A stretch of DNA of 64,000 nt. Origin: Paenibacillus sp. FSL H8-0079 (GTDB taxonomy: Bacteria; Bacillota; Bacilli; Paenibacillales; Paenibacillaceae). The stretch covers positions 6,138,001 to 6,202,000 of the forward strand of contig NZ_CP150300.1 in assembly GCF_037991315.1 (NCBI RefSeq). The letters are read 5' to 3'. Of this stretch, positions 35,251 to 43,987 are shown piece by piece. Below the pieces are notes generated by a model, which worked only from the letters and a program-made list of their open reading frames with translations, had not been told where the DNA came from and made no database searches. A program made the translations under genes and the position numbers. Each line of letters starts with the position of its first letter. Within the stretch, counting starts at the first letter, position 1.

Positions 35251-35627
35251 TCCCCGCAGACACCTCCAAAGACCACATGAGCATGGTCGAGTGCATATCC
35301 GGTTTCTTCAGCTACCTGTTTCATCCATTGTGGAGGAACTTCAGTCATCACCTCGTCCACTTTGCCGCACACTTCACACATAATGTGCTGATGATCATCC
35401 ATGCGGGCATCGTACCGGCTTGCTGTCTCCCCGAGCTTAAGCTCCCGGATCAATTCTTTGTCCGTCAGATAACGAAGAGAGTTATATACCGTACCATAGG
35501 CCAGATTATATCCTTGTTCTACGAGTCGATTCATGACATCAGCAGCTGTCGGGTGATCCTCTGAATGGCGCACCACATCATATACCGCTTGCCGTTGTAT
35601 CGTCAGATTTAAAGTTCTCACAACCAT
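35226..35627 (-). CDS. Fur-family regulator, PerR-like
   Basis: The 133-aa protein has the Fur winged helix (TIQRQAVYDVVRHSEDHPTAADV, then YGTVYNSLRYL), a regulatory-metal segment HxH-like (DDHQHIMCEVCGK) and the structural-zinc CxxC pairs (CEVC at ~84-87 and CGEC near the end). PerR proteins sense peroxide through metal-catalysed His oxidation and repress katA and other genes. The two CxxC pairs and the nearby catalase point to PerR rather than Fur or Zur, but this cannot be proved by eye. It is coupled to the response-regulator gene downstream. Confidence 0.9.
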   Translation of the reverse strand: MVVRTLNLTIQRQAVYDVVRHSEDHPTAADVMNRLVEQGYNLAYGTVYNSLRYLTDKELIRELKLGETASRYDARMDDHQHIMCEVCGKVDEVMTEVPPQWMKQVAEETGYALDHAHVVFGGVCGECRNKRIK

Positions 35628-35719
35628 TTCTCCTTTATTATTGATGCATTTTATATGAAATCAGACGCTGATCTTCTGCTTACTATAGTTTTCCCTTAAA
35701 AGAAGGAATGAATTTTGAT

Positions 35720-35734
35720 TTAGATTAAGTATAA
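35720..35734. promoter_or_regulatory. weak Fur-family-like box upstream of the PerR-like gene
   Basis: TTAGATTAAGTATAA shares 10 of 15 positions with the candidate katA box and lies about 90 bases upstream of the PerR-like start, where an autoregulation site would be expected. The symmetry is poor. Confidence 0.25.
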
Positions 35735-35896
35735 ATCTCATTGTATATTGAAGTCAATATCCACGCCAACAACCCGGATATGGAATTAAAAACGTATTTC
35801 CCAGCAATCCCCTCAATAATTTGGGATAATATGGTTCGCTACAGCATCATTTTTCAGATAAAATGTAGAGATGTGCGTAAAAAGGGGGAATGTCGG

Positions 35897-37009
35897 TTGT
35901 TTAGCACTTTTTTCATTAATATCTGTATCATGATTACGTTTATGTATGTGTCCGGAATTATCGCCAAGTTCTATAGTATCCGATTGCCTTTTCCCTCGTT
36001 ACGTGTTCAGTTGATCGGCGGCTTATTATTCGGCATATACGGCACAGTACTCATGAACTATTCCTTCCCTCTGAACGAGAGTACGATTGTAGATCTACGG
36101 CATCTGGCCATCGTCACCGCAGCGGTATATCTGGGAGGACTGGCTTCGGTCATTACGGGACTCGTTATCTCCATCCTTCGTATTCTGATGTTTGGCATAT
36201 CTTCCTCTGCCATTGATGCAGGATTTGTCATGACGCTGATCGGACTATCCGGTGTATATTTCGCCTATGCTTCCTGGTCCAGACTGACCAAAATCATTAC
36301 GATGAATCTGCTGGGCATAACGTTGATATTTATCGTCCTTATGCTGAACACGGACAGCATGAATTCATTAATGAAGGTATATCCGTTACAGATGACCATT
36401 TCCTTTGTCGGTGGGATCTTTATCTATTTCATCGCAGAATTTATTAATAAATCGAATGAAATGTTATTTCTTTTGGAGAGAAGAGCATCTACCGACCATC
36501 TTACCAACCTGAGCAATAGACGACAGTTCGAAAAATCACTTCAATCGGAGCTTCAGCATGCGCGGGAGTACCAACAAAAGCTGTCCTTGCTGGCCATCGA
36601 CATTGACCGATTCAAAAAAGTAAACGACACCTTCGGTCATTCCGCCGGTGATGCGGTTCTGAAGCAACTCGGACAACTGCTCGTTGAACATGCGCGTTCC
36701 ACCGATATCGTGTCACGAAACGGTGGTGAAGAATTCGCCATTCTCTTGCTCGATTGTGGACAACGTCAGGCCATGGCTATCGCTGAATCGATCCGCCAAG
36801 GGGTAGAGAGATATCAATTTGCCCTGCCTGACGGGCACACGATACGTCTAACCATTTCCATTGGTGTAGCTGTGTATCCGGATCATTGCGATGATCATGA
36901 CGATAACGACTTCTTCGAACAAGCCGACCGTGCTTTATATGAAGCCAAGAACACAGGGCGCAACCGCGTGTGTGCCTTACCACTTCGTTCTCTGTCTCTT
37001 ACGCTTTAA
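35897..37009 (+). CDS. membrane diguanylate cyclase (5TM-5TMR_LYT-like plus GGDEF)
   Basis: From the TTG at 35897 (GGGGG at eight bases) the 370-aa protein has five to six N-terminal membrane helices resembling the 5TM receptor module (LYT type) and a C-terminal GGDEF domain with NGGEEF near 274-279 and the DxxGHSAGD segment before it. It should make cyclic di-GMP from two GTP; an RxxD inhibitory site was not seen clearly. An alternative start at 35741 would add 52 residues without a ribosome site. It is monocistronic, with a bidirectional terminator after it. The ligand of the membrane module is unknown. Confidence 0.9.
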   Translation: MFSTFFINICIMITFMYVSGIIAKFYSIRLPFPSLRVQLIGGLLFGIYGTVLMNYSFPLNESTIVDLRHLAIVTAAVYLGGLASVITGLVISILRILMFGISSSAIDAGFVMTLIGLSGVYFAYASWSRLTKIITMNLLGITLIFIVLMLNTDSMNSLMKVYPLQMTISFVGGIFIYFIAEFINKSNEMLFLLERRASTDHLTNLSNRRQFEKSLQSELQHAREYQQKLSLLAIDIDRFKKVNDTFGHSAGDAVLKQLGQLLVEHARSTDIVSRNGGEEFAILLLDCGQRQAMAIAESIRQGVERYQFALPDGHTIRLTISIGVAVYPDHCDDHDDNDFFEQADRALYEAKNTGRNRVCALPLRSLSLTL

Positions 37010-37044
37010 AGCCTGTTATCACCTAATCATGTTCCACTTCACAA

Positions 37045-37089
37045 AAAGGGATGTCTCGTTCGCCATTCTGGCGTACGGGACATCCCTTT
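37045..37089. terminator. bidirectional terminator
   Basis: AAAGGGATGTC pairs with GACATCCCTTT around a 22-base loop that itself can pair. It serves the GGDEF gene and the convergent aldo/keto reductase gene. Confidence 0.8.
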
Positions 37090-37136
37090 GCTTATGGATT
37101 ATTTTATATCATCCGAGCTTGTGTGCTGACAGGAGA

Positions 37137-38075
37137 TTAAGCAAGGATGCCCTCAATTTCCTCGATAATGGCAGCATCCAGCTTCACGCCAGATGCAGCC
37201 GCATTCTCTTTTACCTGCTCGGGACGACTCGCCCCTACAAGTGCACTGGATACATTGTTCTGGCGCAGGATCCAGGCCAGGGCCAATTGGCCAACCTTCA
37301 GATCCAGCTTGTCCGCCACTTCAATCAGTTGACGAACTTTCCCGATGCGATCCGCATTGATTTTCCCTTCGTCCCAGCCCAGTTTGGCAGCACGGCTGTT
37401 CTCCGGAATATCGGAAACGGACGTATATTTCCCGGTCAATAGACCTTGAGCAAGAGGGGAGTATACGACTTGTCCGATACCTTTACGCTCACCCAGCGGA
37501 ATAATCTCATTTTCAATATATCGGTCGAACATGTTGTACACTGGCTGATTGACCACGATATGATCCAGGAGCAGACGGTCTGCTGTACCCAACGCAGCTT
37601 CCATCTGAGCCGCAGTCCACTGGCTGACGCCAACATACAACACTTTGCCCTGGCGCACCAGATCATCGAGCGCGCGAAGTGTTTCTTCAATCGGTGTTTC
37701 TGTATGATAACGATGGCAATAATAGATATCCACATATTCAACGCCTAAGCGCTTCAAGCTGGCTTCACATTGCTCCTTGATATGTTTGCGAGACAGGCCC
37801 TGGTCATTCGGACCATCACCCATTTTGCCAAATACTTTGGTTGCAAGTACATAGGAGTCACGGGAGTACGCTTTGAGCGTCTGCCCTAGCAGTTCTTCTG
37901 CTGCACCCCGTTCGTATACATTGGCTGTATCAAAAAAGTTAATGCCTTCATCGAATGCAGTTTCAATTGATTTCACCGCATTTTCACGTTCCACATACCC
38001 TCCGTACGTCAGCCAGCTTCCCAGGCTGATCTCGCTCACTTTCAGTCCGCTTCCACCTAATCTACGATAATCCAA
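37137..38075 (-). CDS. aldo/keto reductase, Kv-beta-like subgroup
   Basis: The 312-aa protein starts at TTG 38075, seven bases after AGAGGAGG. It has the AKR tetrad: Asp and Tyr in FFDTANVYERG, Lys in ATKVFG and His in YYCHRY. The late NADPH-binding block (VGASRPEQVKENAAAS) is present. It should reduce aldehydes or ketones with NADPH; the LGGSGLKVSEISLGSWLTYGG start places it near the voltage-gated channel beta / YghZ type. Substrate unknown, possibly reactive aldehydes such as methylglyoxal. It is monocistronic. Confidence 0.93.
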   Translation of the reverse strand: MDYRRLGGSGLKVSEISLGSWLTYGGYVERENAVKSIETAFDEGINFFDTANVYERGAAEELLGQTLKAYSRDSYVLATKVFGKMGDGPNDQGLSRKHIKEQCEASLKRLGVEYVDIYYCHRYHTETPIEETLRALDDLVRQGKVLYVGVSQWTAAQMEAALGTADRLLLDHIVVNQPVYNMFDRYIENEIIPLGERKGIGQVVYSPLAQGLLTGKYTSVSDIPENSRAAKLGWDEGKINADRIGKVRQLIEVADKLDLKVGQLALAWILRQNNVSSALVGASRPEQVKENAAASGVKLDAAIIEEIEGILA

Positions 38076-38177
38076 TGTGCATCCTCCTCTGTTGGTTATA
38101 AAGATGAAGTTCACACTCTATTGTAACGTAACCAGCTCGGAATAAAAGGGCTTGGGCTCAGAAAATGGAAAACCCAA

Positions 38178-38202
38178 AGAAGCGCACCTACAATAGGTAC
38201 GC
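38178..38202 (-). terminator. weak terminator-like hairpin after hybrid kinase gene
   Basis: GCGTACCTA and TAGGTGCGC pair around a short loop; the following T tract is interrupted. Confidence 0.35.
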
Positions 38203-38237
38203 CAAATTAAGAAATTCATATTCGACTGTCTGCTCGT

Positions 38238-39833
38238 TTAAGGCATAGTAATACTCAATGCGTTCAACAGATCCGCCTGTCTGACCGGCTTCGTCAGAAC
38301 AGCATCAAAGGTTTCCGCATCATGCAGGTCGATGTGCATGCCATAGGGAACCAGTACAATGACGGGCAGATTGTCCGTACGTTGCTTCAGTTCATGTACA
38401 AAATCGACTGCGCCGCCTTCCAGTAATCCCATATCCACAACGGCCACATCCGGCTTGAAGCCTTCCTTGATCCAGTCATGCGCTACCGTCGAACCGGAGG
38501 TCATATGCACATCCATCTCCCATCTGCGCATCAGGGAAGAAACGCCTTGCAGAATGTCAGGATCTTTGGCAAGCAATACCTTTCGGCCTCTTAACCGCTG
38601 CTGGACACTTGCAAGCTGCGGCAACTCCCAATATCTGCGTAATGGAAGGCTAATCTGGAATTCCGTCTCATTCTCCATCACACGATCCACCTGAATACGG
38701 CCATGCATGAGAATGGCAAGGTTCTGACTTACAGCCAGACCCAGATTGCTTCCGATCAGTTTTTGGATATCCGATAACATCTGGCCCGTGTACTTCACCT
38801 TGAGCAGAAGTGTACCGGTCTCCTCGGTTTCATCTCCGTTCACCACTGCCGTGATCAGAACCGAGCCTTCACGCGTTGAATCCATAGCATATTGAATGAC
38901 ATGCGCAAGCAGTTGTCCAATCTTGACCTCATCACCAACGAACACTTGCGACACATTCAGTTCGAGATTTAATCCCAACTCAATGTTTTTGCCCGCCGCA
39001 ATCCCCGCATAGAGATAGACGGTGTTCTCGATGGTACCGACCAGATCGAACGGATCGTCATGTATAACGGTTTTTCCTGCCTCATTAATATTGAAATTCA
39101 TCATATTATTCAGCAAGGAGAGCAGGATATTGCCGCTCGTCTCAATCATATTCACATACTCCGACTGCTCCTCGGACATATCCGGAGTGCGCATCAGATC
39201 TGTCAGTCCCAGAATGCCGTTCAGGGGATTACGAATCTCATGACTCATCAGTTTTAGCATCTGCGTTTTGGTCATGGCCTCGGACTCGGCCCGTTCCTTC
39301 TCTGCCTGGAGCTGCTCTTGCATCTGTTCCGAATCACTCAGTTTCCGCTCCTGTACATGTAACGTGCTCTCCAGATCGACAACATAACCCAGGAAGACAG
39401 CCATCGCATTCAGTGTCTTCATGTCGGGTTCACTAATCACGTAATCCGGATTATCCATCAAACAGATGGTACCGAATGTTTCGCCGGATCTTCGCATAAT
39501 GGGTACGCCCACGAAGAAACGATTTCCGAGCCCGCTTGTGACGTCCATAGATCGTGTCATCGGATGTTCACATGTATCCTGGATGGTAAGAACGCTACCT
39601 TTATCTCTCAATACCAGGCTGCAATATGAATCCGTAAATGGAAGGACACTGCCTTTAACGATTAACTCTTCCGCACGATTAAAAGCCTCCAAAATGACAT
39701 TCGTTACCCCGTCATTCGTGGCAACGAAGATGGTATTGACCTTCAATATACCGCTTAATACGTCTACGATATGGGCCGCAGCTTCCTTTATATCTTCATA
39801 GAAGCCTCTCGTAATGCCTTCTGCCGTTCCCAT
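38238..39833 (-). CDS. GAF-HisKA-receiver hybrid protein with degenerate ATPase domain
   Basis: The 531-aa soluble protein contains a GAF domain (about 15-155), a coiled coil, a HisKA helix pair with SHEIRNPLNG (His198), a domain shaped like a histidine-kinase ATPase (about 260-400) and a receiver (from 416, Asp467 in AVVDMG, TKP near 515). In the ATPase part the N-box Asn is gone (LLAHVIQYAMD), the DxGxG box is replaced by YTGQML and the G2 box is reduced to SNLGLAV. ATP binding is therefore doubtful although the phospho-acceptor residues remain. It may act as a phosphotransfer scaffold. No partner response regulator adjoins. Confidence 0.87.
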   Translation of the reverse strand: MGTAEGITRGFYEDIKEAAAHIVDVLSGILKVNTIFVATNDGVTNVILEAFNRAEELIVKGSVLPFTDSYCSLVLRDKGSVLTIQDTCEHPMTRSMDVTSGLGNRFFVGVPIMRRSGETFGTICLMDNPDYVISEPDMKTLNAMAVFLGYVVDLESTLHVQERKLSDSEQMQEQLQAEKERAESEAMTKTQMLKLMSHEIRNPLNGILGLTDLMRTPDMSEEQSEYVNMIETSGNILLSLLNNMMNFNINEAGKTVIHDDPFDLVGTIENTVYLYAGIAAGKNIELGLNLELNVSQVFVGDEVKIGQLLAHVIQYAMDSTREGSVLITAVVNGDETEETGTLLLKVKYTGQMLSDIQKLIGSNLGLAVSQNLAILMHGRIQVDRVMENETEFQISLPLRRYWELPQLASVQQRLRGRKVLLAKDPDILQGVSSLMRRWEMDVHMTSGSTVAHDWIKEGFKPDVAVVDMGLLEGGAVDFVHELKQRTDNLPVIVLVPYGMHIDLHDAETFDAVLTKPVRQADLLNALSITMP

Positions 39834-40195
39834 GATTCACCCCTCTTATCTTAGCTGCACTTTCAAATCTGTATATCAGAATGTTTAATTACGTACAGGG
39901 GTCATCAAAAATCCGAATAGCTGTCACAATCTATACTTATATGATTAACACCGTAGAAGTATAAGAGAATCATACTCCCTGCCCATAGCCCATTTTTGGA
40001 CAAAGGCAGGTCTTAAACGGATGGTTTAATAACCGAAAAGTCATGTCAAATCTCCTTTTCAGATTGATCAAAACCCATCTTGTCCGACTTCGGATATTTA
40101 CTTGCAGGATAACTAGAAATTATACGCTTTCGCTCAGACTTTGGGAACCTTTAACCCGTAACAATAAACGGAAAGTCCACTGTGCCCAGTAAGCA
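39834..40195. other. intergenic region upstream of nrdD and the hybrid kinase
   Basis: The 481-bp divergent gap holds the kinase promoter region, then the Fnr-like and NrdR-like sites listed separately. I see no small gene or RNA here. Confidence 0.4.
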
Positions 40196-40213
40196 GTGTG
40201 ATCATTATCACAC
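40196..40213. promoter_or_regulatory. Fnr/CRP-type site upstream of nrdD
   Basis: GTGTGA-TCATTA-TCACAC is a perfect 6-6-6 inverted repeat containing TGTGA-N6-TCACA, the Bacillus Fnr consensus. It lies 102 bases upstream of nrdD, fitting activation without oxygen. Confidence 0.7.
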
Positions 40214-40220
40214 CCAAAAA

Positions 40221-40268
40221 CCCACATATAGTTTATAAATGGATAATACGAATCTACATATAGTGTTA
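40221..40268. promoter_or_regulatory. pair of NrdR-like boxes upstream of nrdD
   Basis: Two ACATATAGT cores at 40224-40232 and 40256-40264 lie exactly 32 bases apart, three helical turns. This is the spacing typical of paired NrdR boxes (consensus ACACTATATATAGTGT). They would repress nrdDG when dATP is high. Confidence 0.65.
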
Positions 40269-40314
40269 CACGGAAATTGAATGATATCCAAAATCATTTT
40301 AGGAGGAACCTTAC

Positions 40315-42276
40315 ATGAACATGCTTGAGTATGCCACTCCACCGGCATCCGATCTATTATCCGACCTGGGAAGACGAATTATTGGCGCTGAAGACGCCGA
40401 TACGCTGAGGGAAAATGCCAATCTGAATGGAGACTCCTTCAGCGGCAAGATGAGCAGGCTCGGTTCGGAGACCGCCAAGTGGCATGCTCTGCGTCATGTG
40501 TTGCCGGAAGAGCTTGCTCAAGCTGTGGAGAACGGGGATCTGTATGTACACGATCTGGACCAGTATGCACTCGGAACGACCAACTGTATCTTTATCCCGT
40601 TTGACCGTCTCCTCGCTGCGGGTTTCAACACAGGCAACGGATCGGTGCGCACACCTCAGACGATCATGTCTGCCATGGCTCTAGTTGCGATCATCTTCCA
40701 ATCCCAGCAGAACAGTCAATATGGTGGCGTATCAGCCAATAAGATTGACTGGGATCTGGCTCCGTATGTACTGCGGTCTTTCCGCAAACATTACCGTAAA
40801 GGACAACGCCTCTTTGGTGAGAATATCCTGCTTGAGGATGAACAGCTTCATCTGGACAGCATTGAAGCGAAGAATCAGTGTCCACAGGCGTATGCCTTCG
40901 CCTATGAAGAGACTGAACTTGAGACAGGACAAGCTGCTGAATCGCTGATTCATAACCTGAATACGATGAGCAGTCGGGCAGGTGGTCAGATTCCGTTTAC
41001 TTCACTGAACTATGGATTATGCACATCAGCGGAAGGACGCCTGGTATCACGCTCATTGCTGGAAGCGACCATCCGTGGTCTGGGCAACGGCGAGACTCCT
41101 GTCTTCCCTCAACATATTTTCCAATGCAAACAGGGGATTAATCAGGCTCAAGGCGAGCCGAACTATGACTTGTTCCGTCTGGCAGTCACCTGTTCATCAC
41201 GGCGGATGTATCCCAACTTTGTCAATGTGGATGCCTCCTTCAACTTGCCCTATTATCATCCGGAGGATCCGGATACAATCATCGCCACCATGGGATGCCG
41301 CACACGTACACTGGCTGACCGCTTTGGGCGCAATCGTCAAAGTGGTAAGGGCAATCTGTCCTTCAATACGATTAACCTGGTCAAGCTCGGCATCCGGTTT
41401 GGTATCTGCCAAGGCAGCAGAGCCGTTGCCGATCGGGCAGGCTTCTACACCGCTCTGGAATCCGTGATGCATAATGCCGCTGACGGCCTGTTGCATCGCT
41501 ACCGCATCCAAACTGTGCAACCTGCCAAGGCATCCGACTTCATGATGCGGGAGGGTGTATGGGAAGGTGGAGAGCAGCTCGCTCCGAATGAACCTGTTGC
41601 CGATCTGCTGAAACACGGCACGTTATCCCTTGGGTTTATCGGTCTCGCTGAATGTATGACAGCTCTCTATGGACGCCATCATGGCCAGGACCCTCATGTG
41701 CATCGGGAAGCGCTGAATATTATTCGGACCATGAGAGAGTTCTGTGACCGGATGAGCGAGCAGCATAACCTGAATATCACCCTGTTTGCCACACCTGCTG
41801 AAGGGTTGTCCGGCAAATTCACGAAGATTGACAGAGAGCGTTATGGCCTCATTCCTGGAGTTAATGATCGTGAGTATTATACGAATTCATTCCATATCCC
41901 GGTCTATCACACTCTTCCAGCTTATCGGAAGATTGAAGTGGAGGCCCCGTTCCACACGTTATGTAATGCGGGTGCAATCTCCTATGTGGAGCTTGACGGA
42001 AACGTTCGAGCCAACACCGCAGCTTTCCTGCGGATCGTACAGTATGCACTGGCACAAGATATCGGTTATTTCTCTATTAATCATCCGATTGATCGCTGCC
42101 CTGCATGTGGTTATGAAGGGGTCATCGGGGATGTATGCCCAGGTTGTGAAGTCCATGAGGACCATGTGCACTTCCAGCGGTTACGCCGCGTAACTGGCTA
42201 TCTGACCGGAGATTACAAAGTACGCTTCAATGCTGCGAAACAGGCCGAAGTACGGGATCGGGTGAAGCACCGGTGA
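40315..42276 (+). CDS. nrdD: anaerobic (class III) ribonucleotide reductase, catalytic subunit
   Basis: The 653-aa protein ends with the zinc-binding Cys4 (CPAC at 595-598, CPGC at 608-611) and the glycyl-radical motif RRVTGYLTGD (Gly628). The central body (NTMSSRAGGQIPFTSLNYG, GNGETPVFPQHIFQ) is that of NrdD. It makes deoxyribonucleotides without oxygen, using formate as reductant in the classical pathway. The N-terminal ATP-cone of the E. coli type is absent, so allosteric overall-activity control should be missing; this makes the NrdR-type operator the likelier brake. AGGAGG precedes the ATG at eight bases. It overlaps nrdG by four bases. Confidence 0.95.
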   Translation: MNMLEYATPPASDLLSDLGRRIIGAEDADTLRENANLNGDSFSGKMSRLGSETAKWHALRHVLPEELAQAVENGDLYVHDLDQYALGTTNCIFIPFDRLLAAGFNTGNGSVRTPQTIMSAMALVAIIFQSQQNSQYGGVSANKIDWDLAPYVLRSFRKHYRKGQRLFGENILLEDEQLHLDSIEAKNQCPQAYAFAYEETELETGQAAESLIHNLNTMSSRAGGQIPFTSLNYGLCTSAEGRLVSRSLLEATIRGLGNGETPVFPQHIFQCKQGINQAQGEPNYDLFRLAVTCSSRRMYPNFVNVDASFNLPYYHPEDPDTIIATMGCRTRTLADRFGRNRQSGKGNLSFNTINLVKLGIRFGICQGSRAVADRAGFYTALESVMHNAADGLLHRYRIQTVQPAKASDFMMREGVWEGGEQLAPNEPVADLLKHGTLSLGFIGLAECMTALYGRHHGQDPHVHREALNIIRTMREFCDRMSEQHNLNITLFATPAEGLSGKFTKIDRERYGLIPGVNDREYYTNSFHIPVYHTLPAYRKIEVEAPFHTLCNAGAISYVELDGNVRANTAAFLRIVQYALAQDIGYFSINHPIDRCPACGYEGVIGDVCPGCEVHEDHVHFQRLRRVTGYLTGDYKVRFNAAKQAEVRDRVKHR

Positions 42277-42782
42277 ATCTGTATGGATACATCCCGGAGT
42301 CGGTGAATGAAGGGACAGGCCTGCGTGCCGTGTTGTTCATCAGCGGATGCCGTCACGCCTGTCCGGGCTGCTTCAGTCCGGATTCATGGAGCTTTCGAGC
42401 GGGTGAGCCCTTTACAGAAGAGCGGCAGCAGCAGATTCTGTATGAAGTGACGAACCATCCGTTGCTGGATGGTGTTACGTTGTGTGGTGGTGATCCCTTT
42501 TTCTCGGCAGCAGAATGTACGTCCTGGGTTCAGCAGCTTCGGGCTGCACGTCCTGATATGACGGTATGGGCCTATACGGGATTCGAATATGAAGAGCTGA
42601 TTACCGATTCTGCGAGGGCGGAGCTTGCCCAGTTGTGCGATGTTATTATCGACGGGAGATATGTTGAAACGGAACGTGATGTCTCCCTTCCCTTCCGCGG
42701 CAGTCGAAATCAGCGTTTAATTGATGTCAGTGCAACACTAGCCACTCAGAAGGTCGTTACGATGCAGCTCAGTATGCTGTAA
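42273..42782 (+). CDS. nrdG: anaerobic ribonucleotide reductase activating protein (radical SAM)
   Basis: The 169-aa protein starts at a GTG that overlaps the nrdD stop (GTGA). It has the radical-SAM cluster motif CRHACPGC (Cys26, 30, 33), an early GTGLRAVLF strand and the LCGGDPFF loop that binds S-adenosylmethionine. It generates the glycyl radical on NrdD under anaerobic conditions. Length is normal for NrdG. A terminator follows after 35 bases, closing the operon. Confidence 0.95.
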   Translation: MNLYGYIPESVNEGTGLRAVLFISGCRHACPGCFSPDSWSFRAGEPFTEERQQQILYEVTNHPLLDGVTLCGGDPFFSAAECTSWVQQLRAARPDMTVWAYTGFEYEELITDSARAELAQLCDVIIDGRYVETERDVSLPFRGSRNQRLIDVSATLATQKVVTMQLSML

Positions 42783-42817
42783 ACATTGATTTTATTACCC
42801 CTCACTAATTAGCAAGG

Positions 42818-42846
42818 CACGGGTCCCCGCGGACTCGTGTCTTTTT
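42818..42846 (+). terminator. nrdDG terminator
   Basis: CACGGGTCC pairs with GGACTCGTG and is followed by CTTTTT. Confidence 0.8.
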
Positions 42847-42999
42847 GGCGTATAGCTGCCTTCTTGAAAGAAATAAGTTTTATCCATTCTCTCTACTTTC
42901 TTCTCTATTGCATGACGATATATTATATAGGTAGTTAGTAATTCAGCATTTAAAATTTAACCGTTTACATAAGGTAGCCAGGGAGGATTAACCTTTTAT

Positions 43000-43839
43000 A
43001 TGGATATTGTTCAAGCATTAATTACATGTATGCCTTTCTTTCGAGACACCATCCGTCAGGATGTGACCCTGTCCGTTATTGATCACGAGAAATTCCTGTA
43101 TTTCTCGGCAGGTGAATCGTTAAAACAACTGAAGTATCAACCCGGAGACCCTTTGTTAGATGGAAATCGAAATTTTGCAGATCTGAACGGCGGTACAGTC
43201 AAACGATTCGATCACTACTCCAAGGATATATTCGGTGTTCCTTTTGACGTAGCATTTATTCCCATTAAAAATGAACAAGGTGAAGTCATCGCCCTGTTTA
43301 ATCTGCTCTACAGTATGGATGACCAGGATCAGCTGCAACAGCTCATGGATGCTACCGAAAATCTGACCAACCAGTTAATTGACAGTGTACAGCATGTAGC
43401 TGCACACTCCGAGGAGCTCAGTGCCACAACCGAAGAGATCCGGAACAACTCCAAACAAGCCGTACAGAAATCAGGTAATGTAACTCAGGTCGCCAGCTTC
43501 ATTCGTGAAATCTCCGAACAAACCAATCTGCTCGGCTTGAATGCAGCTATTGAAGCTGCTCGTGTAGGTGAAGCCGGTGCAGGTTTCGGCGTTGTCGCCA
43601 AAGAAATTCGCAAACTGTCTGTGGATACCAAAGAAGCAACGGCCCGTATTGAAGATTCCCTTCTCTCGGTTCGACAATCCATTCAGGGCATGGAGAATGA
43701 ACTTGGTGAGATCACCGCAAGCTCCCAAGAGCAGGCTGAACTCGTAAACAATTTTATGAGCACAATTGAGCAGTTGAATGAAACCAACAAGCAATTGAAG
43801 CAATTTGTACAAAAAATGATTTCGTTTGACGGAAAATAA
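43000..43839 (+). CDS. small soluble methyl-accepting chemotaxis-type protein (YfmS-like)
   Basis: The 279-aa protein has no membrane helix. The N-terminal ~115 residues form a PAS/Cache-like sensor ([17 protein letters not shown], then [21 protein letters not shown]). The C-terminal part is a shortened chemoreceptor signalling coil whose tip is clear ([35 protein letters not shown]). B. subtilis YfmS is a soluble receptor of this size that binds CheV. It probably modulates flagellar behaviour by sensing a cytosolic cue. No che genes adjoin. The ribosome site GGGAGG is about 14 bases away, unusually far. Confidence 0.9.
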   Translation: MDIVQALITCMPFFRDTIRQDVTLSVIDHEKFLYFSAGESLKQLKYQPGDPLLDGNRNFADLNGGTVKRFDHYSKDIFGVPFDVAFIPIKNEQGEVIALFNLLYSMDDQDQLQQLMDATENLTNQLIDSVQHVAAHSEELSATTEEIRNNSKQAVQKSGNVTQVASFIREISEQTNLLGLNAAIEAARVGEAGAGFGVVAKEIRKLSVDTKEATARIEDSLLSVRQSIQGMENELGEITASSQEQAELVNNFMSTIEQLNETNKQLKQFVQKMISFDGK

Positions 43840-43943
43840 GGATAAGTTTAATGAAACAAACGCGGTTCATATCATAGAAATTTGCATAATTCAATTCCTA
43901 CCGCTCAGGGGATTTATGCAAAATGGTCATTAAACAACAAACT

Positions 43944-43972
43944 AAGCCTCCGAATGTATTCGGAGGCTTTTT
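43944..43972 (+). terminator. terminator between chemoreceptor and GH3 genes
   Basis: AGCCTCCGAA pairs with TTCGGAGGCT around TGTA and is followed by TTTT on the plus strand. It may also stop the convergent GH3 transcript. Confidence 0.8.
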
Positions 43973-43987
43973 CATTAGCTATTTGAC

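Noticed and set aside
42914-42921. SigD-type promoter for the chemoreceptor
   Set aside because: GACGATAT resembles the -10 element, but no TAAA lies 15 bases upstream.
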